Assembly (NCBI GenBank): GCA_045226255.1 | Contig: JBGVCG010000021.1 | Coordinates: 1 to 51,093, forward strand | Direction of reading: 5' to 3' | DNA from: UBA1181 sp045226255 | GTDB taxonomy: Bacteria > Bacteroidota > Bacteroidia > Bacteroidales > Paludibacteraceae | Length of the DNA: 51,093 nucleotides | Shown here: positions 26,281-34,156 of the stretch, piece after piece | How positions within the stretch are numbered: the stretch's first letter is position 1 | Layout of the letters: every line of letters begins with the position of its first letter | Program-made: the position numbers and the translations under genes | Notes under the pieces: generated by a model | What the model was told of the DNA's origin: nothing | The model's database searches: none | Seen by the model: the letters and a program-made list of their open reading frames with translations, nothing else

Positions 26281-27573
26281 TTAAAGTCTAGCATCCACTT
26301 CGTCCCTATCGCAAAAGCCCTTCACATCATAAACAACTCCACGCTTCGAGTCAGAGAGTAACCGCCTGACATCCAATTTCTTGAATTGATCATGAGCCAC
26401 AGAGACAATCACCGCATCGAAACGACCGTATAAGTCGGGAAGAGGAGCATCGCTCAAGGTAATACCATACTCCGTCTTCACCATCTTCGCATCCGCCCAT
26501 GGATCATAGACCACAATATCCTGCGTATATTCCAAAAGCGTATGGTAGATATCCACCACCTTGGTGTTCCTGATGTCCGGACAATTCTCCTTGAAGGTGA
26601 AACCCAACAGGAGGATCTTAGAATCCTTCACAACCAACCCCTTCATGTTCATGCACTTGACGGTCTGTTCGGCAACGTATGCCCCCATACCATCATTGAG
26701 GCGACGGGCGGAAATCATTACACGGGGCAACACTCCATACACCTGTGCCTTCTGTATCAGATAATAGGGATCGACCGAGATGCAATGTCCGCCAACCAAT
26801 CCAGGCTTCATCTTGATGAAATTCCACTTGGTGGCGGCCGCCTCCAATACATCGTTCGTATCGATGCCCATGGCATTGAATATCTTCGCCAACTCGTTCA
26901 CGAAGGCGATATTGACGTCACGCTGCGTATTCTCTATGATTTTGCTGGCCTCCGCAACACGGATAGAGGGCGCCCGATGGGTACCACTGACCAAAACAGA
27001 TGCATATACCCTATCGACGAAATCGGCCACCTCAGGTGTGGAACCGGAAGTCACCTTCTTGATCTTATCCACTGTATGCTCCTTATCCCCTGGGTTAATC
27101 CGCTCAGGCGAATAGCCAGCGAAGAAGTCCCGGTTGAACGTCAAGCCGGAGACCCGTTCGATCACAGGGATGCACTCGTCCTCCGTCATGCCTGGGTAAA
27201 CAGTGGACTCATAGACCACCACATCCCCTTTGCCGATCACCTTTCCCACCGTCTCGCTCGCCTCGTAGAGGGGCGTCAAGTCAGGGGCATTGTCCGCATC
27301 AATGGGGGTGGGAACCGCCACCACATAAAAGTTGCAGCCTCGGATATCCTCCATGTTCGATGTACAGGAGAAACCATTCTCCATGGCCTTGCGTAACGAA
27401 GCGCTATCCACCTCCATCGTGTTGTCACGTCCATTCATCAACGCCTCAACACGGGCACGGTTCTTGTCAAATCCGATGGTTTTATATCGAGTGGAGAACA
27501 ATCGAGCCAACGGTAATCCCACATAGCCCAACCCCACCACACAAATCTTGACATTCTCTGGGGAAAAATTCAT
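26281..27573 (-). CDS. Nucleotide-sugar 6-dehydrogenase (WbpA/TviB-like)
   Basis: Oxidises UDP-HexNAc to UDP-HexNAc-uronate with two NAD. The 430-residue enzyme has the NAD site VVGLGYVGLPLA, then AVPTP, YESTVYPGMTE, NEL-K-F-AMGID and GLVGGHCISVDPYYL, which holds the catalytic Cys. The family is that of TviB/WbpA/WecC-like dehydrogenases rather than UDP-glucose dehydrogenase. I start at the ATG at 27573; ATG 27591 is possible. The product gives an acidic sugar carboxylate, which could be the target of the two ATP-grasp ligases in the locus. Confidence 0.9.
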   Translation of the reverse strand: MNFSPENVKICVVGLGYVGLPLARLFSTRYKTIGFDKNRARVEALMNGRDNTMEVDSASLRKAMENGFSCTSNMEDIRGCNFYVVAVPTPIDADNAPDLTPLYEASETVGKVIGKGDVVVYESTVYPGMTEDECIPVIERVSGLTFNRDFFAGYSPERINPGDKEHTVDKIKKVTSGSTPEVADFVDRVYASVLVSGTHRAPSIRVAEASKIIENTQRDVNIAFVNELAKIFNAMGIDTNDVLEAAATKWNFIKMKPGLVGGHCISVDPYYLIQKAQVYGVLPRVMISARRLNDGMGAYVAEQTVKCMNMKGLVVKDSKILLLGFTFKENCPDIRNTKVVDIYHTLLEYTQDIVVYDPWADAKMVKTEYGITLSDAPLPDLYGRFDAVIVSVAHDQFKKLDVRRLLSDSKRGVVYDVKGFCDRDEVDARL

Positions 27574-27687
27574 TTTAGCCGTATAAAACATTTAATTCAC
27601 TATGATTCAATTAGTTACGTTTGCAAAACAAAAACACTTCGTGATTGTCAGTAACATACTGGCAAAAGCGCGATGAATCCAGTAGAA

Positions 27688-30093
27688 TCAGTTGGAAGAG
27701 TCCTTATTCGTGTATTCATGCCCATAGCCGTAACCATACCCATAACCGTAACCATAGCCTGCGCCATAACCATAGCCATAATTCTTGCCATAACGGTTAC
27801 GACGGGACTTACGGACAGCATTGATGACGATTCCGACATTCGGCAATCTTTTCTCCTCCGCCAATGAATTAATATACTTGAAACAACGTTTATTCAAAGC
27901 CTTAGAACGGCACACGAAGACCGTCAAATCCGCCACGCGGGAGAGAATCAACGTGTCCGTCACAATGGAGACGGGCGCCGTATCGATAATCACATAATCA
28001 TAGCGTGAGCGTAACTCTGCGAACAAGTCATCCAACCTCGAACGGGATAGCAACTCCGCAGGGTTCGGTGGAACCGTTCCTCCCGATATGAAGTCCAGAT
28101 TCGGAGTATCCGTCTGGGCAATGATATCATCTACCTTCAGGGAATCATTCGACAGATAATTTGAGAGCCCGAACTTCCTTCTTTTGTCAAAATATCTTTT
28201 AATCTGTGGATTACGGATGTCTCCTCCGACCACAATCACTTTCTTGGAAAGGGAAGCGAAAGAGAATGCGACATTGCAGGCGATGAACGTCTTCCCCTCA
28301 TTCGGCACGAAAGAAGTCACCAAAACTACATTATTCTCCTTGCTATGCTGGATAAACTGCAGGTTGGTGCGAAGGAGACGGAATGGCTCTTCCTTGATCT
28401 TCGTCCACTCTTCATCCGACATGGACTCATCCTTAAACGGAAGCTCAGCAAGCACAGGCAAAGAAGTAAGTCCTTCTTGCTCAAGATCATAGGAGTCTGT
28501 CACATTGAAGGCGAAGAGTCTCTTCAGGTACAAAATCAATGCTGGCAGCAACAAGCCAAAGAAACAAGCGACGAAGAACACCAAAGCCTTCTTCGGAGCG
28601 ACAGGGAAATCATCCGCCATACTCTCATCCACCACTTTAGCACAATTCAGCGTGGCAGCCATGGCCAATGCGTTCTCCTCTCGTTTCTGGAGCAGGAGCA
28701 GGAACAATTGCTGCTGTATCTGACGTTGTCTCTCTATTTCGACAAAGAGTCGCTCTTGCGTAGGCACATTGCTGATCTGCCCCCTATACTTGTCTGTCTG
28801 ACGATTCAAGTCCGACAAGGAGATGTTCAACTCCTTCTCCGCATTAGAGACAAGAAGCCTGACATTTTCATACAACCCATTGATCTGCAATGTTTTTTGA
28901 GTAACAGCGGGGTTATTTTCAGAGGTGGATTGTAGCAGTTTCACCCGAGAGAGCAACAAATTATTATACTGATTAATCTGCTCCATCAGCCCTGCGTCAT
29001 TCAGTCCAATGTTGGAAGGGATCACAGTCCCCCGGTTCGCCTCATCCATCAGATAACTCTTCAAGGAACGCACCAGGTTCAATTGGGTTTCGCACTCTAC
29101 CCTCTTCGCCTCATATTCGGCGCCTTTCTGCAAGTACAGCTGGGCATTGGAGGATAATTCGGTCAATCCTTCCCGCTTCTTATATTTCTCTAGGTTCTTC
29201 TCCGTCTCGCCCAACTCATCCGTCAAGACCTTGATACGGTTGTCGATGAACAAGGCGGTTTTGGTGGCGACCTCGTTCTTCTCCTCTACTGCGGATCGGT
29301 TGTACATGTCTATTAAACCATTCAGGAAGGAGATACCCCTTGACTTATTGGTCGTGTTCAGCGTCAAGACTACGATGGAAGAGGTCTTGCTCACCTGAGA
29401 GAGAGAAAGATTCTTAATGTATTTCTTCGCCAAAGATACTGGCGGTGTGATCTCCACCACGATATGATCATAGCTGGAGGAATCGTTCCAAGCATCCGCC
29501 AAAGCGAAATCCAAAGGTCCGTTAGAGGTCTGCACCTCTATTGGGAAACTCGCATAGACGGAATCCAGCAACACATCGCCCTCCGAAGAGAGTGACACAT
29601 GGACGGATTGGTCTCCATTCAGTTTCAAGTCAACCACCAACATGGAACTCAACGAGGATGCATCGAACAGACTATCGACCAAAACGACAGGAGAAAAGCC
29701 CGACACATCACGCTTGCGGAAGAATGATTTCCCATAATAATCCACATAGAGAGAACGCTCCAGAATCACATTCTTCACCAGCGTTTTAGACTTGAGCAGT
29801 TCTATTTCGTTCTCCGTATTCGCCTTGTATAGCATATCAATATCGTCGAAGACAGAGATCTCCGAGAAGAAATCCCCGCCTCGTTTCTCGTCCCGTATCA
29901 TGATTTTCGAAGAGACCCTATACGTAGGCATCGTATAATGGAGATAGACGACAGCCGCCAGGCAACATAGAATCAAGGAGACAGCAAAACACTTCCAGTA
30001 GGCGAGGAACGTATACACGAGGTCCTTCAGGTCTACCCCAGCCTCGTCTGTTTTCCGTTGATTGATATTATTTTCCTGCTCCATGACCTTCAT
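27688..30093 (-). CDS. Wzc-like polysaccharide co-polymerase and BY-type tyrosine kinase
   Basis: An 801-residue inner membrane protein. An N-terminal helix (about 33-53) and a second one (about 515-535) enclose a periplasmic Wzz domain with long coiled coils (about 260-480) and the GNVR-like region. The cytoplasmic kinase has the P-loop SFVPNEGKT (about 595), a Walker A' reading VVGGDIRNP, where Gly replaces the first Asp of the usual form, and VIIDTAP. The C-terminal tail has about eleven Tyr in Gly-Tyr repeats. It controls chain length and export together with the Wza-like lipoprotein, whose gene directly precedes it. Autophosphorylation of the tail Tyr cluster normally governs ring assembly. 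Confidence 0.92.
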   Translation of the reverse strand: MKVMEQENNINQRKTDEAGVDLKDLVYTFLAYWKCFAVSLILCCLAAVVYLHYTMPTYRVSSKIMIRDEKRGGDFFSEISVFDDIDMLYKANTENEIELLKSKTLVKNVILERSLYVDYYGKSFFRKRDVSGFSPVVLVDSLFDASSLSSMLVVDLKLNGDQSVHVSLSSEGDVLLDSVYASFPIEVQTSNGPLDFALADAWNDSSSYDHIVVEITPPVSLAKKYIKNLSLSQVSKTSSIVVLTLNTTNKSRGISFLNGLIDMYNRSAVEEKNEVATKTALFIDNRIKVLTDELGETEKNLEKYKKREGLTELSSNAQLYLQKGAEYEAKRVECETQLNLVRSLKSYLMDEANRGTVIPSNIGLNDAGLMEQINQYNNLLLSRVKLLQSTSENNPAVTQKTLQINGLYENVRLLVSNAEKELNISLSDLNRQTDKYRGQISNVPTQERLFVEIERQRQIQQQLFLLLLQKREENALAMAATLNCAKVVDESMADDFPVAPKKALVFFVACFFGLLLPALILYLKRLFAFNVTDSYDLEQEGLTSLPVLAELPFKDESMSDEEWTKIKEEPFRLLRTNLQFIQHSKENNVVLVTSFVPNEGKTFIACNVAFSFASLSKKVIVVGGDIRNPQIKRYFDKRRKFGLSNYLSNDSLKVDDIIAQTDTPNLDFISGGTVPPNPAELLSRSRLDDLFAELRSRYDYVIIDTAPVSIVTDTLILSRVADLTVFVCRSKALNKRCFKYINSLAEEKRLPNVGIVINAVRKSRRNRYGKNYGYGYGAGYGYGYGYGYGYGHEYTNKDSSN
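27718..27800. repeat. Short tandem repeats coding the Gly-Tyr tail of the kinase
   Basis: A run of near-repeats built on ccataaccgtaa / ccatagccata units (minus strand GGNTAT), encoding alternating Gly and Tyr at the kinase C-terminus. Slippage here would change the number of phosphorylatable Tyr in steps of two residues without breaking the frame if a full 6-base unit is gained or lost. Confidence 0.75.
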
Positions 30094-30909
30094 TTATTTC
30101 TTCGTGAGCGTCACAATCAATCCGGCGACGGAGACCAGCACGGAGGTACCCGTCAGGACCTGCCCCGTCATGGCACTATAACGACTGTTACGCATTTTGG
30201 TTTTATTCGGCTCCACATAAAGCACATCATTCTGCTGGAGGTAGAAGTAAGGCGAATAGATCAGGTTCTTGTCCGTCAAATCAAGCGTATAGACATTGCG
30301 TTCTCCCGACTCCGTCTCACGCATCAGTTTCACATTCTTACGCATACCGTAGATGGTCATATCGCCCGCTAAGGCCAAAGCCTCCAATACATTCACCTTC
30401 TCGTTGGTGATGGTGTAGGTGTTTGGACGGGCCACCTCGCCAATCACGGAGATTTTGTAGTTGACCATCCGCACATTCACAAGTGGTTCTTCTTTCAAAT
30501 AAGCGCTCAACCGGCCTCGGAGATATGCCTCCACTTCCTTCTTGGTCAGACCGGCGACCTTAATCCGTCCCAACACAGGGAAATCGATTTCGCCATCATT
30601 GTCCACCAAATACTTCTGCATGATATTCTCCCCCACGCTGTTGGAATAACCGTTCGGCGTGCTGGAGGGATACATGAGGTTGAACGGCAAGGAAGCTTCC
30701 TTGTCGAACGTGTTCACCGTAATCGTCAACAAATCCTTCGGCTTAATACGGGCATCATACAGCGAGTCCGCCGCAGCACGCAACGCACCCTCCTGTTCCT
30801 GCAAATAGGCTATATCCTTATGGGAACTGCATGCAGGTAGAACCGCCAGCACCAGAAGGGCGAGGCAGAGCCTACACATACACAATCCGAATCTACATTC
30901 AGCACTCAT
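30094..30909 (-). CDS. Wza-like polysaccharide export lipoprotein
   Basis: A lipoprotein with lipobox LPAC after a Cys-rich signal (MSAECRFGLCMCRLC...). I start at the ATG at 30909; 30921 and 30879 are alternatives with the same lipobox. The mature part has the polysaccharide export domain (RIKPKDLLTITV through FPVLGRIKVAG) and one SLBB-type domain (ISVIGEVARPNTYTI), then a C-terminal hydrophobic segment that could cross the outer membrane, as the Wza helix does. It is short (about 270 residues), as is usual for Bacteroidota homologues. It is the first gene of the polysaccharide operon. Confidence 0.9.
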   Translation of the reverse strand: MSAECRFGLCMCRLCLALLVLAVLPACSSHKDIAYLQEQEGALRAAADSLYDARIKPKDLLTITVNTFDKEASLPFNLMYPSSTPNGYSNSVGENIMQKYLVDNDGEIDFPVLGRIKVAGLTKKEVEAYLRGRLSAYLKEEPLVNVRMVNYKISVIGEVARPNTYTITNEKVNVLEALALAGDMTIYGMRKNVKLMRETESGERNVYTLDLTDKNLIYSPYFYLQQNDVLYVEPNKTKMRNSRYSAMTGQVLTGTSVLVSVAGLIVTLTKK

Positions 30910-30970
30910 CAAATCGCACATTTAGAACCTCTTTGGGGGACAATTCGTTCCGAAAGCACCCAAATCAATG

Positions 30971-30978
30971 CGAATATA
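30971..30978 (-). promoter_or_regulatory. -7 box for the polysaccharide operon
   Basis: On the minus strand TATATTCG, the same variant as before the MORN gene, lies about 60 bases before the exporter start. The expected -33 TTG is replaced by a T-run (TTTT), so this is a partial match. I found no upxY/upxZ-type regulator gene and no flanking inverted repeats for promoter inversion. Confidence 0.4.
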
Positions 30979-31045
30979 CGATTTTTCCCTCTGAAATAAA
31001 AGTTATTCCAGGCAAAAAATGGCTGATTCAAACAAGATTAATTCC

Positions 31046-31076
31046 GAAAAACCACCGATTTTCAATCCGTGGTGGT
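31046..31076 (-). terminator. Terminator overlapping the dedA stop codon
   Basis: On the minus strand accacc...gatt-gaa-aatc-ggtggt forms a stem with a small bulge, followed by ttttt. It overlaps the last codons of dedA and separates the lysS-dedA unit from the polysaccharide operon. Confidence 0.6.
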
Positions 31077-31688
31077 CTTCTTCCTCGATTTGATGAACAA
31101 GTAAGAGACGAAACAGAGGAAAAGGATAACACCGGCACCCGCCAAATATGGCTTGTAATGCGCCACGGAATCCGCCAATTGGTCTTTAGGCACCACACCA
31201 TGCAAGCCATAACCGATGGCGGCAAGGATGGAGTTCCATACGAATGCGCCCAAGAAGGTAAAGAGGACGAACGTGTGAAGATTCATCTTCGCAAGTCCTG
31301 CAGGAATGGAGATCAGCTGACGGACAGCAGGCACCATACGTCCCACCAACGTGGAAGAGACGCCATGCTCCCTGAAATACTCCTCGGCATGCTCCATCTT
31401 CTCCTTCGAGAGCATACAGAGATGTCCGAACTTCGTCTCGACAAACCAATAGACAAAAGTGCGGCCTAAAGTACGGGCCAAAACATAGTTGATCAATGCA
31501 CCAATAATAGCTCCACATGAAGCGGATGCCACCACGCCCACAATATTCAACTCACCTGCGGCGGCCTTGTAGGCGGCAGGAGGAACCACGATTTCAGAAG
31601 GGAATGGTATGAATGAGCTTTCGATAGCCATCAAAAGCATGACGGTCCAATAGTTCAAATTATCGAGACACCACTGAAGTATTTCCAT
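31062..31688 (-). CDS. DedA-family membrane protein
   Basis: A 208-residue membrane protein with the DedA/SNARE-associated domain: ESSFIPFPSEIV near the N-terminus, then GRMVPAVRQLISIPAGLAKM, which is the family's F/GRF-P-R---PG-AGM motif. DedA proteins act in lipid carrier recycling (undecaprenyl phosphate or phosphatidylethanolamine flipping) and membrane potential homeostasis. The ATG at 31688 is chosen because an upstream in-frame start at 31736 lies in a terminator hairpin. Its position next to a glycan locus is compatible with undecaprenyl phosphate recycling, but this is inference. Confidence 0.85.
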   Translation of the reverse strand: MEILQWCLDNLNYWTVMLLMAIESSFIPFPSEIVVPPAAYKAAAGELNIVGVVASASCGAIIGALINYVLARTLGRTFVYWFVETKFGHLCMLSKEKMEHAEEYFREHGVSSTLVGRMVPAVRQLISIPAGLAKMNLHTFVLFTFLGAFVWNSILAAIGYGLHGVVPKDQLADSVAHYKPYLAGAGVILFLCFVSYLFIKSRKKTTTD

Positions 31689-31696
31689 ACATAAGA

Positions 31697-31733
31697 AGAA
31701 AAAAAGGTCAAACACAATCTCTTGTGTTTGACC
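31697..31733 (-). terminator. Rho-independent terminator after pgi
   Basis: A perfect 12-bp stem, ggtcaaacacaa / ttgtgtttgacc, with a 4-base loop and a T-run on the minus strand. It ends 9 bases before the dedA start codon, so dedA must rely on readthrough or on a promoter overlapping the hairpin. Confidence 0.9.
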
Positions 31734-31745
31734 CAATTATAAATA

Positions 31746-33107
31746 TTATTTATTCAATCTAGCCTTAATCGCCTCTGTCTCCTTCTCGTATCCAGGCTTG
31801 CCCAACAAAGCGAACATGTTCTTCTTGTAAGCCTCAACACCTGGTTGGTTGAACGGATTCACGCCGAGGAGGTAACCGCTGATACCGCAGGCCTTCTCGA
31901 AGAAGTAGAACAACTGACCGATATAGTACTCGTTCAAAGAAGGCAAATCGATGTGCAGGTTAGGAACCTGGCCATCCACGTGAGCCAAAACAACGCCCAA
32001 TTCAGCCATCTTATTCACCTCATCCACACGCTTGCCAGCCAAGAAGTTCAAACCGTCGAGGTTCTCCTTGTCCTCAGGGACAACCACCTTCTTGTTAGCT
32101 CTCTTGATGGAGATAACGGTCTCGAAGATCGTACGCTCACCCTCTTGGATCCACTGACCCATAGAGTGAAGGTCGGTAGAGAAGTCTACTGCTGCTGGGA
32201 AGATACCCTTCAAGTCCTTACCCTCAGACTCTCCGTAGAGTTGCTTCCACCACTCACCGATGTAGTGCAATTTAGGGTGATAGTTCACCAAGATCTCGAT
32301 CTTCTTGCCCTTCTGGTACAACTCGTTACGAACAGCGGCGTACTGAGCGGCAGGGTTCTTAGAGAATGGAACGTCGATGTTGCACATCTCCTGCATCTTC
32401 TTAGCACCAGCCACCAATTGCTTGATGTCGAAGCCAGCCACAGCGATAGGGAGCAAACCTACTGGAGTGAGGACAGAGAAACGACCACCCACATTGTCAG
32501 GAATTACGTAAGTCTCGTAACCCTCTTGGGTAGCCAATTTACGGAGCGCACCCTTAGCGGCGTCCGTAACAGCCACGATACGGTTCTTAGCCTCAGCCTT
32601 GCCAACCTGCTCCTCCAATTGAGTCTTGAGGATACGGAACGCCAAAGCGGTCTCGGTAGTAGTACCTGACTTAGAGATATTGATGATACCGAACTGCTTC
32701 CTTCTCAAGAAAGAAGAGAGCTCAGCCAAATAATCCTCGCTGATGTTGTTACCTGCGAACACGATAGCAGGGTTCACCTTGCTCTTAGAGTATGCGGCGA
32801 ATGCGTTGGACAATGCCTCGATGACAGCGCGTGCACCCAAGTAAGAACCACCGATACCAGCCACAACCACTACGTCGCAAGACTTTCTCAAGCGGTCAGC
32901 CGTAGCGATGATTTTGTTCAGGAAGTTATCGTCCAAAGAGGAAGGCAATGTCAACCATCCCAAGAAATCGTTACCCTTGCCTTTGCCGAAATGCAACATT
33001 TCCTGGCACTCTTTTACCTTAGCCTCGTAAGCTGTGATGCATGGCTTGGAGATGTACAGACCCTCGCAAGTGAATGCATTTTCAATGTTCAATTTGATGT
33101 TTTCCAT
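31746..33107 (-). CDS. pgi: Glucose-6-phosphate isomerase
   Basis: Interconverts glucose-6-phosphate and fructose-6-phosphate in glycolysis and sugar-nucleotide supply. The 453-residue protein has GIGGSYLGARA near residue 82, ISKSGTTTET near 146 (phosphate-binding loop), GGRFSVLTPVGLLP near 207, and GEWWKQLYGESEGKD with the conserved Glu. The length matches the short bacterial/Bacillus-like form. It starts at the ATG at 33107, 41 bases after the gpsA stop on the same strand, and is followed by a strong terminator, so it closes a lysS-gpsA-pgi unit. Confidence 0.95.
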   Translation of the reverse strand: MENIKLNIENAFTCEGLYISKPCITAYEAKVKECQEMLHFGKGKGNDFLGWLTLPSSLDDNFLNKIIATADRLRKSCDVVVVAGIGGSYLGARAVIEALSNAFAAYSKSKVNPAIVFAGNNISEDYLAELSSFLRRKQFGIINISKSGTTTETALAFRILKTQLEEQVGKAEAKNRIVAVTDAAKGALRKLATQEGYETYVIPDNVGGRFSVLTPVGLLPIAVAGFDIKQLVAGAKKMQEMCNIDVPFSKNPAAQYAAVRNELYQKGKKIEILVNYHPKLHYIGEWWKQLYGESEGKDLKGIFPAAVDFSTDLHSMGQWIQEGERTIFETVISIKRANKKVVVPEDKENLDGLNFLAGKRVDEVNKMAELGVVLAHVDGQVPNLHIDLPSLNEYYIGQLFYFFEKACGISGYLLGVNPFNQPGVEAYKKNMFALLGKPGYEKETEAIKARLNK

Positions 33108-33148
33108 TCTTATAATTTATTAAAATACAATATCATACACAATCTATA

Positions 33149-34153
33149 TCAGCGGAGCAGAGCCGTCAACACCTTGATCTCGATGGCAGGGGAAATCTTC
33201 CCGTAGAGGATGTTGTAGACGGAGTCCATGATAGGCATATTCACGTGAAAGTTCTTGTTAATCTCATGGATACACTTCGTACCGTAGTACCCTTCCGCGA
33301 TCATCTCCATCTCGACCTGCGCCGTCTTGACGGAGTAACCCTTTCCGATCATCGTACCGAACGTGCGGTTACGGCTGAACTTGGAGTAGCTAGTCACCAG
33401 CAAATCGCCCAAATAGGCAGACTCGGAGATGTTACGTTGCTTCTCGTTCACAATATTCAGGAAACGGTGCATCTCTTGTATTGCATTGGAAATCAGCACC
33501 GCCTGGAAATTGTCACCATACTTCAGTCCGTGGCAAACGCCCGCCGCGATGGCATAGACGTTCTTCAGCACAGAAGCATACTCCAGACCAATGATGTCGT
33601 CCACAGTGGATGTGCGGACATAATTGTTCTGAAGCATAGTGGCGAAGAGCTTGGCGTTATCCCTAGAGACACCACCAATGGTCAGGTAAGAGAGGCGATC
33701 CATCGCCACCTCCTCCGCATGAGAAGGACCGGAAATAACCAGCAGGTTCTCCTGCGGCACACCATAAATTTGGTGGAAATACTCAGAGACAGTGAGGTTC
33801 TCGTCAGGCACGATACCCTTGATGGCGGAAACCACAATCTTATTCTTCAGGGAAGCGCGGAGCTTCTTCAAGTGTTGTTTCAGGAAAGGCGAAGGGGTAG
33901 CGAATATCAAGATGTCGGATTGTTTGACAATCGTATTGATATTGTTGGAGAAATCAATCCTCTCCAAATCGAAAGGCACCATGGAGAGGTAGGCCGGGTT
34001 ATGGCCCATCTCCTTGAAGTCATCGATCTGGTCTTGCCTGCGCATGTACCAATTGATCCGACGTTCTCTGTTCGCCATGCAAATCTTAGCGATGGCGGTA
34101 GCCCAGCTACCACCTCCCATGACGGCGATCCTTGGTTCTTCTTTCACGTCCAT
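33149..34153 (-). CDS. gpsA: Glycerol-3-phosphate dehydrogenase [NAD(P)+]
   Basis: Reduces dihydroxyacetone phosphate to sn-glycerol-3-phosphate for phospholipid synthesis. The 334-residue cytosolic enzyme has the NAD(P) motif GGGSWATA at residues 13-20, VVSAIKGI with the conserved Lys, ISGPSHAEEVA, and EYASVLKNVYAIAAG with the catalytic Lys. The gene begins three bases after the lysS stop, so the two are translated from one transcript. Confidence 0.95.
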   Translation of the reverse strand: MDVKEEPRIAVMGGGSWATAIAKICMANRERRINWYMRRQDQIDDFKEMGHNPAYLSMVPFDLERIDFSNNINTIVKQSDILIFATPSPFLKQHLKKLRASLKNKIVVSAIKGIVPDENLTVSEYFHQIYGVPQENLLVISGPSHAEEVAMDRLSYLTIGGVSRDNAKLFATMLQNNYVRTSTVDDIIGLEYASVLKNVYAIAAGVCHGLKYGDNFQAVLISNAIQEMHRFLNIVNEKQRNISESAYLGDLLVTSYSKFSRNRTFGTMIGKGYSVKTAQVEMEMIAEGYYGTKCIHEINKNFHVNMPIMDSVYNILYGKISPAIEIKVLTALLR

Positions 34154-34156
34154 AAA

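Noticed and set aside
27718..27800. Possible CRISPR-like tandem repeat
   Set aside because: Units are about 6-15 bases, without spacers, and are explained by the Gly-Tyr tail of the kinase.
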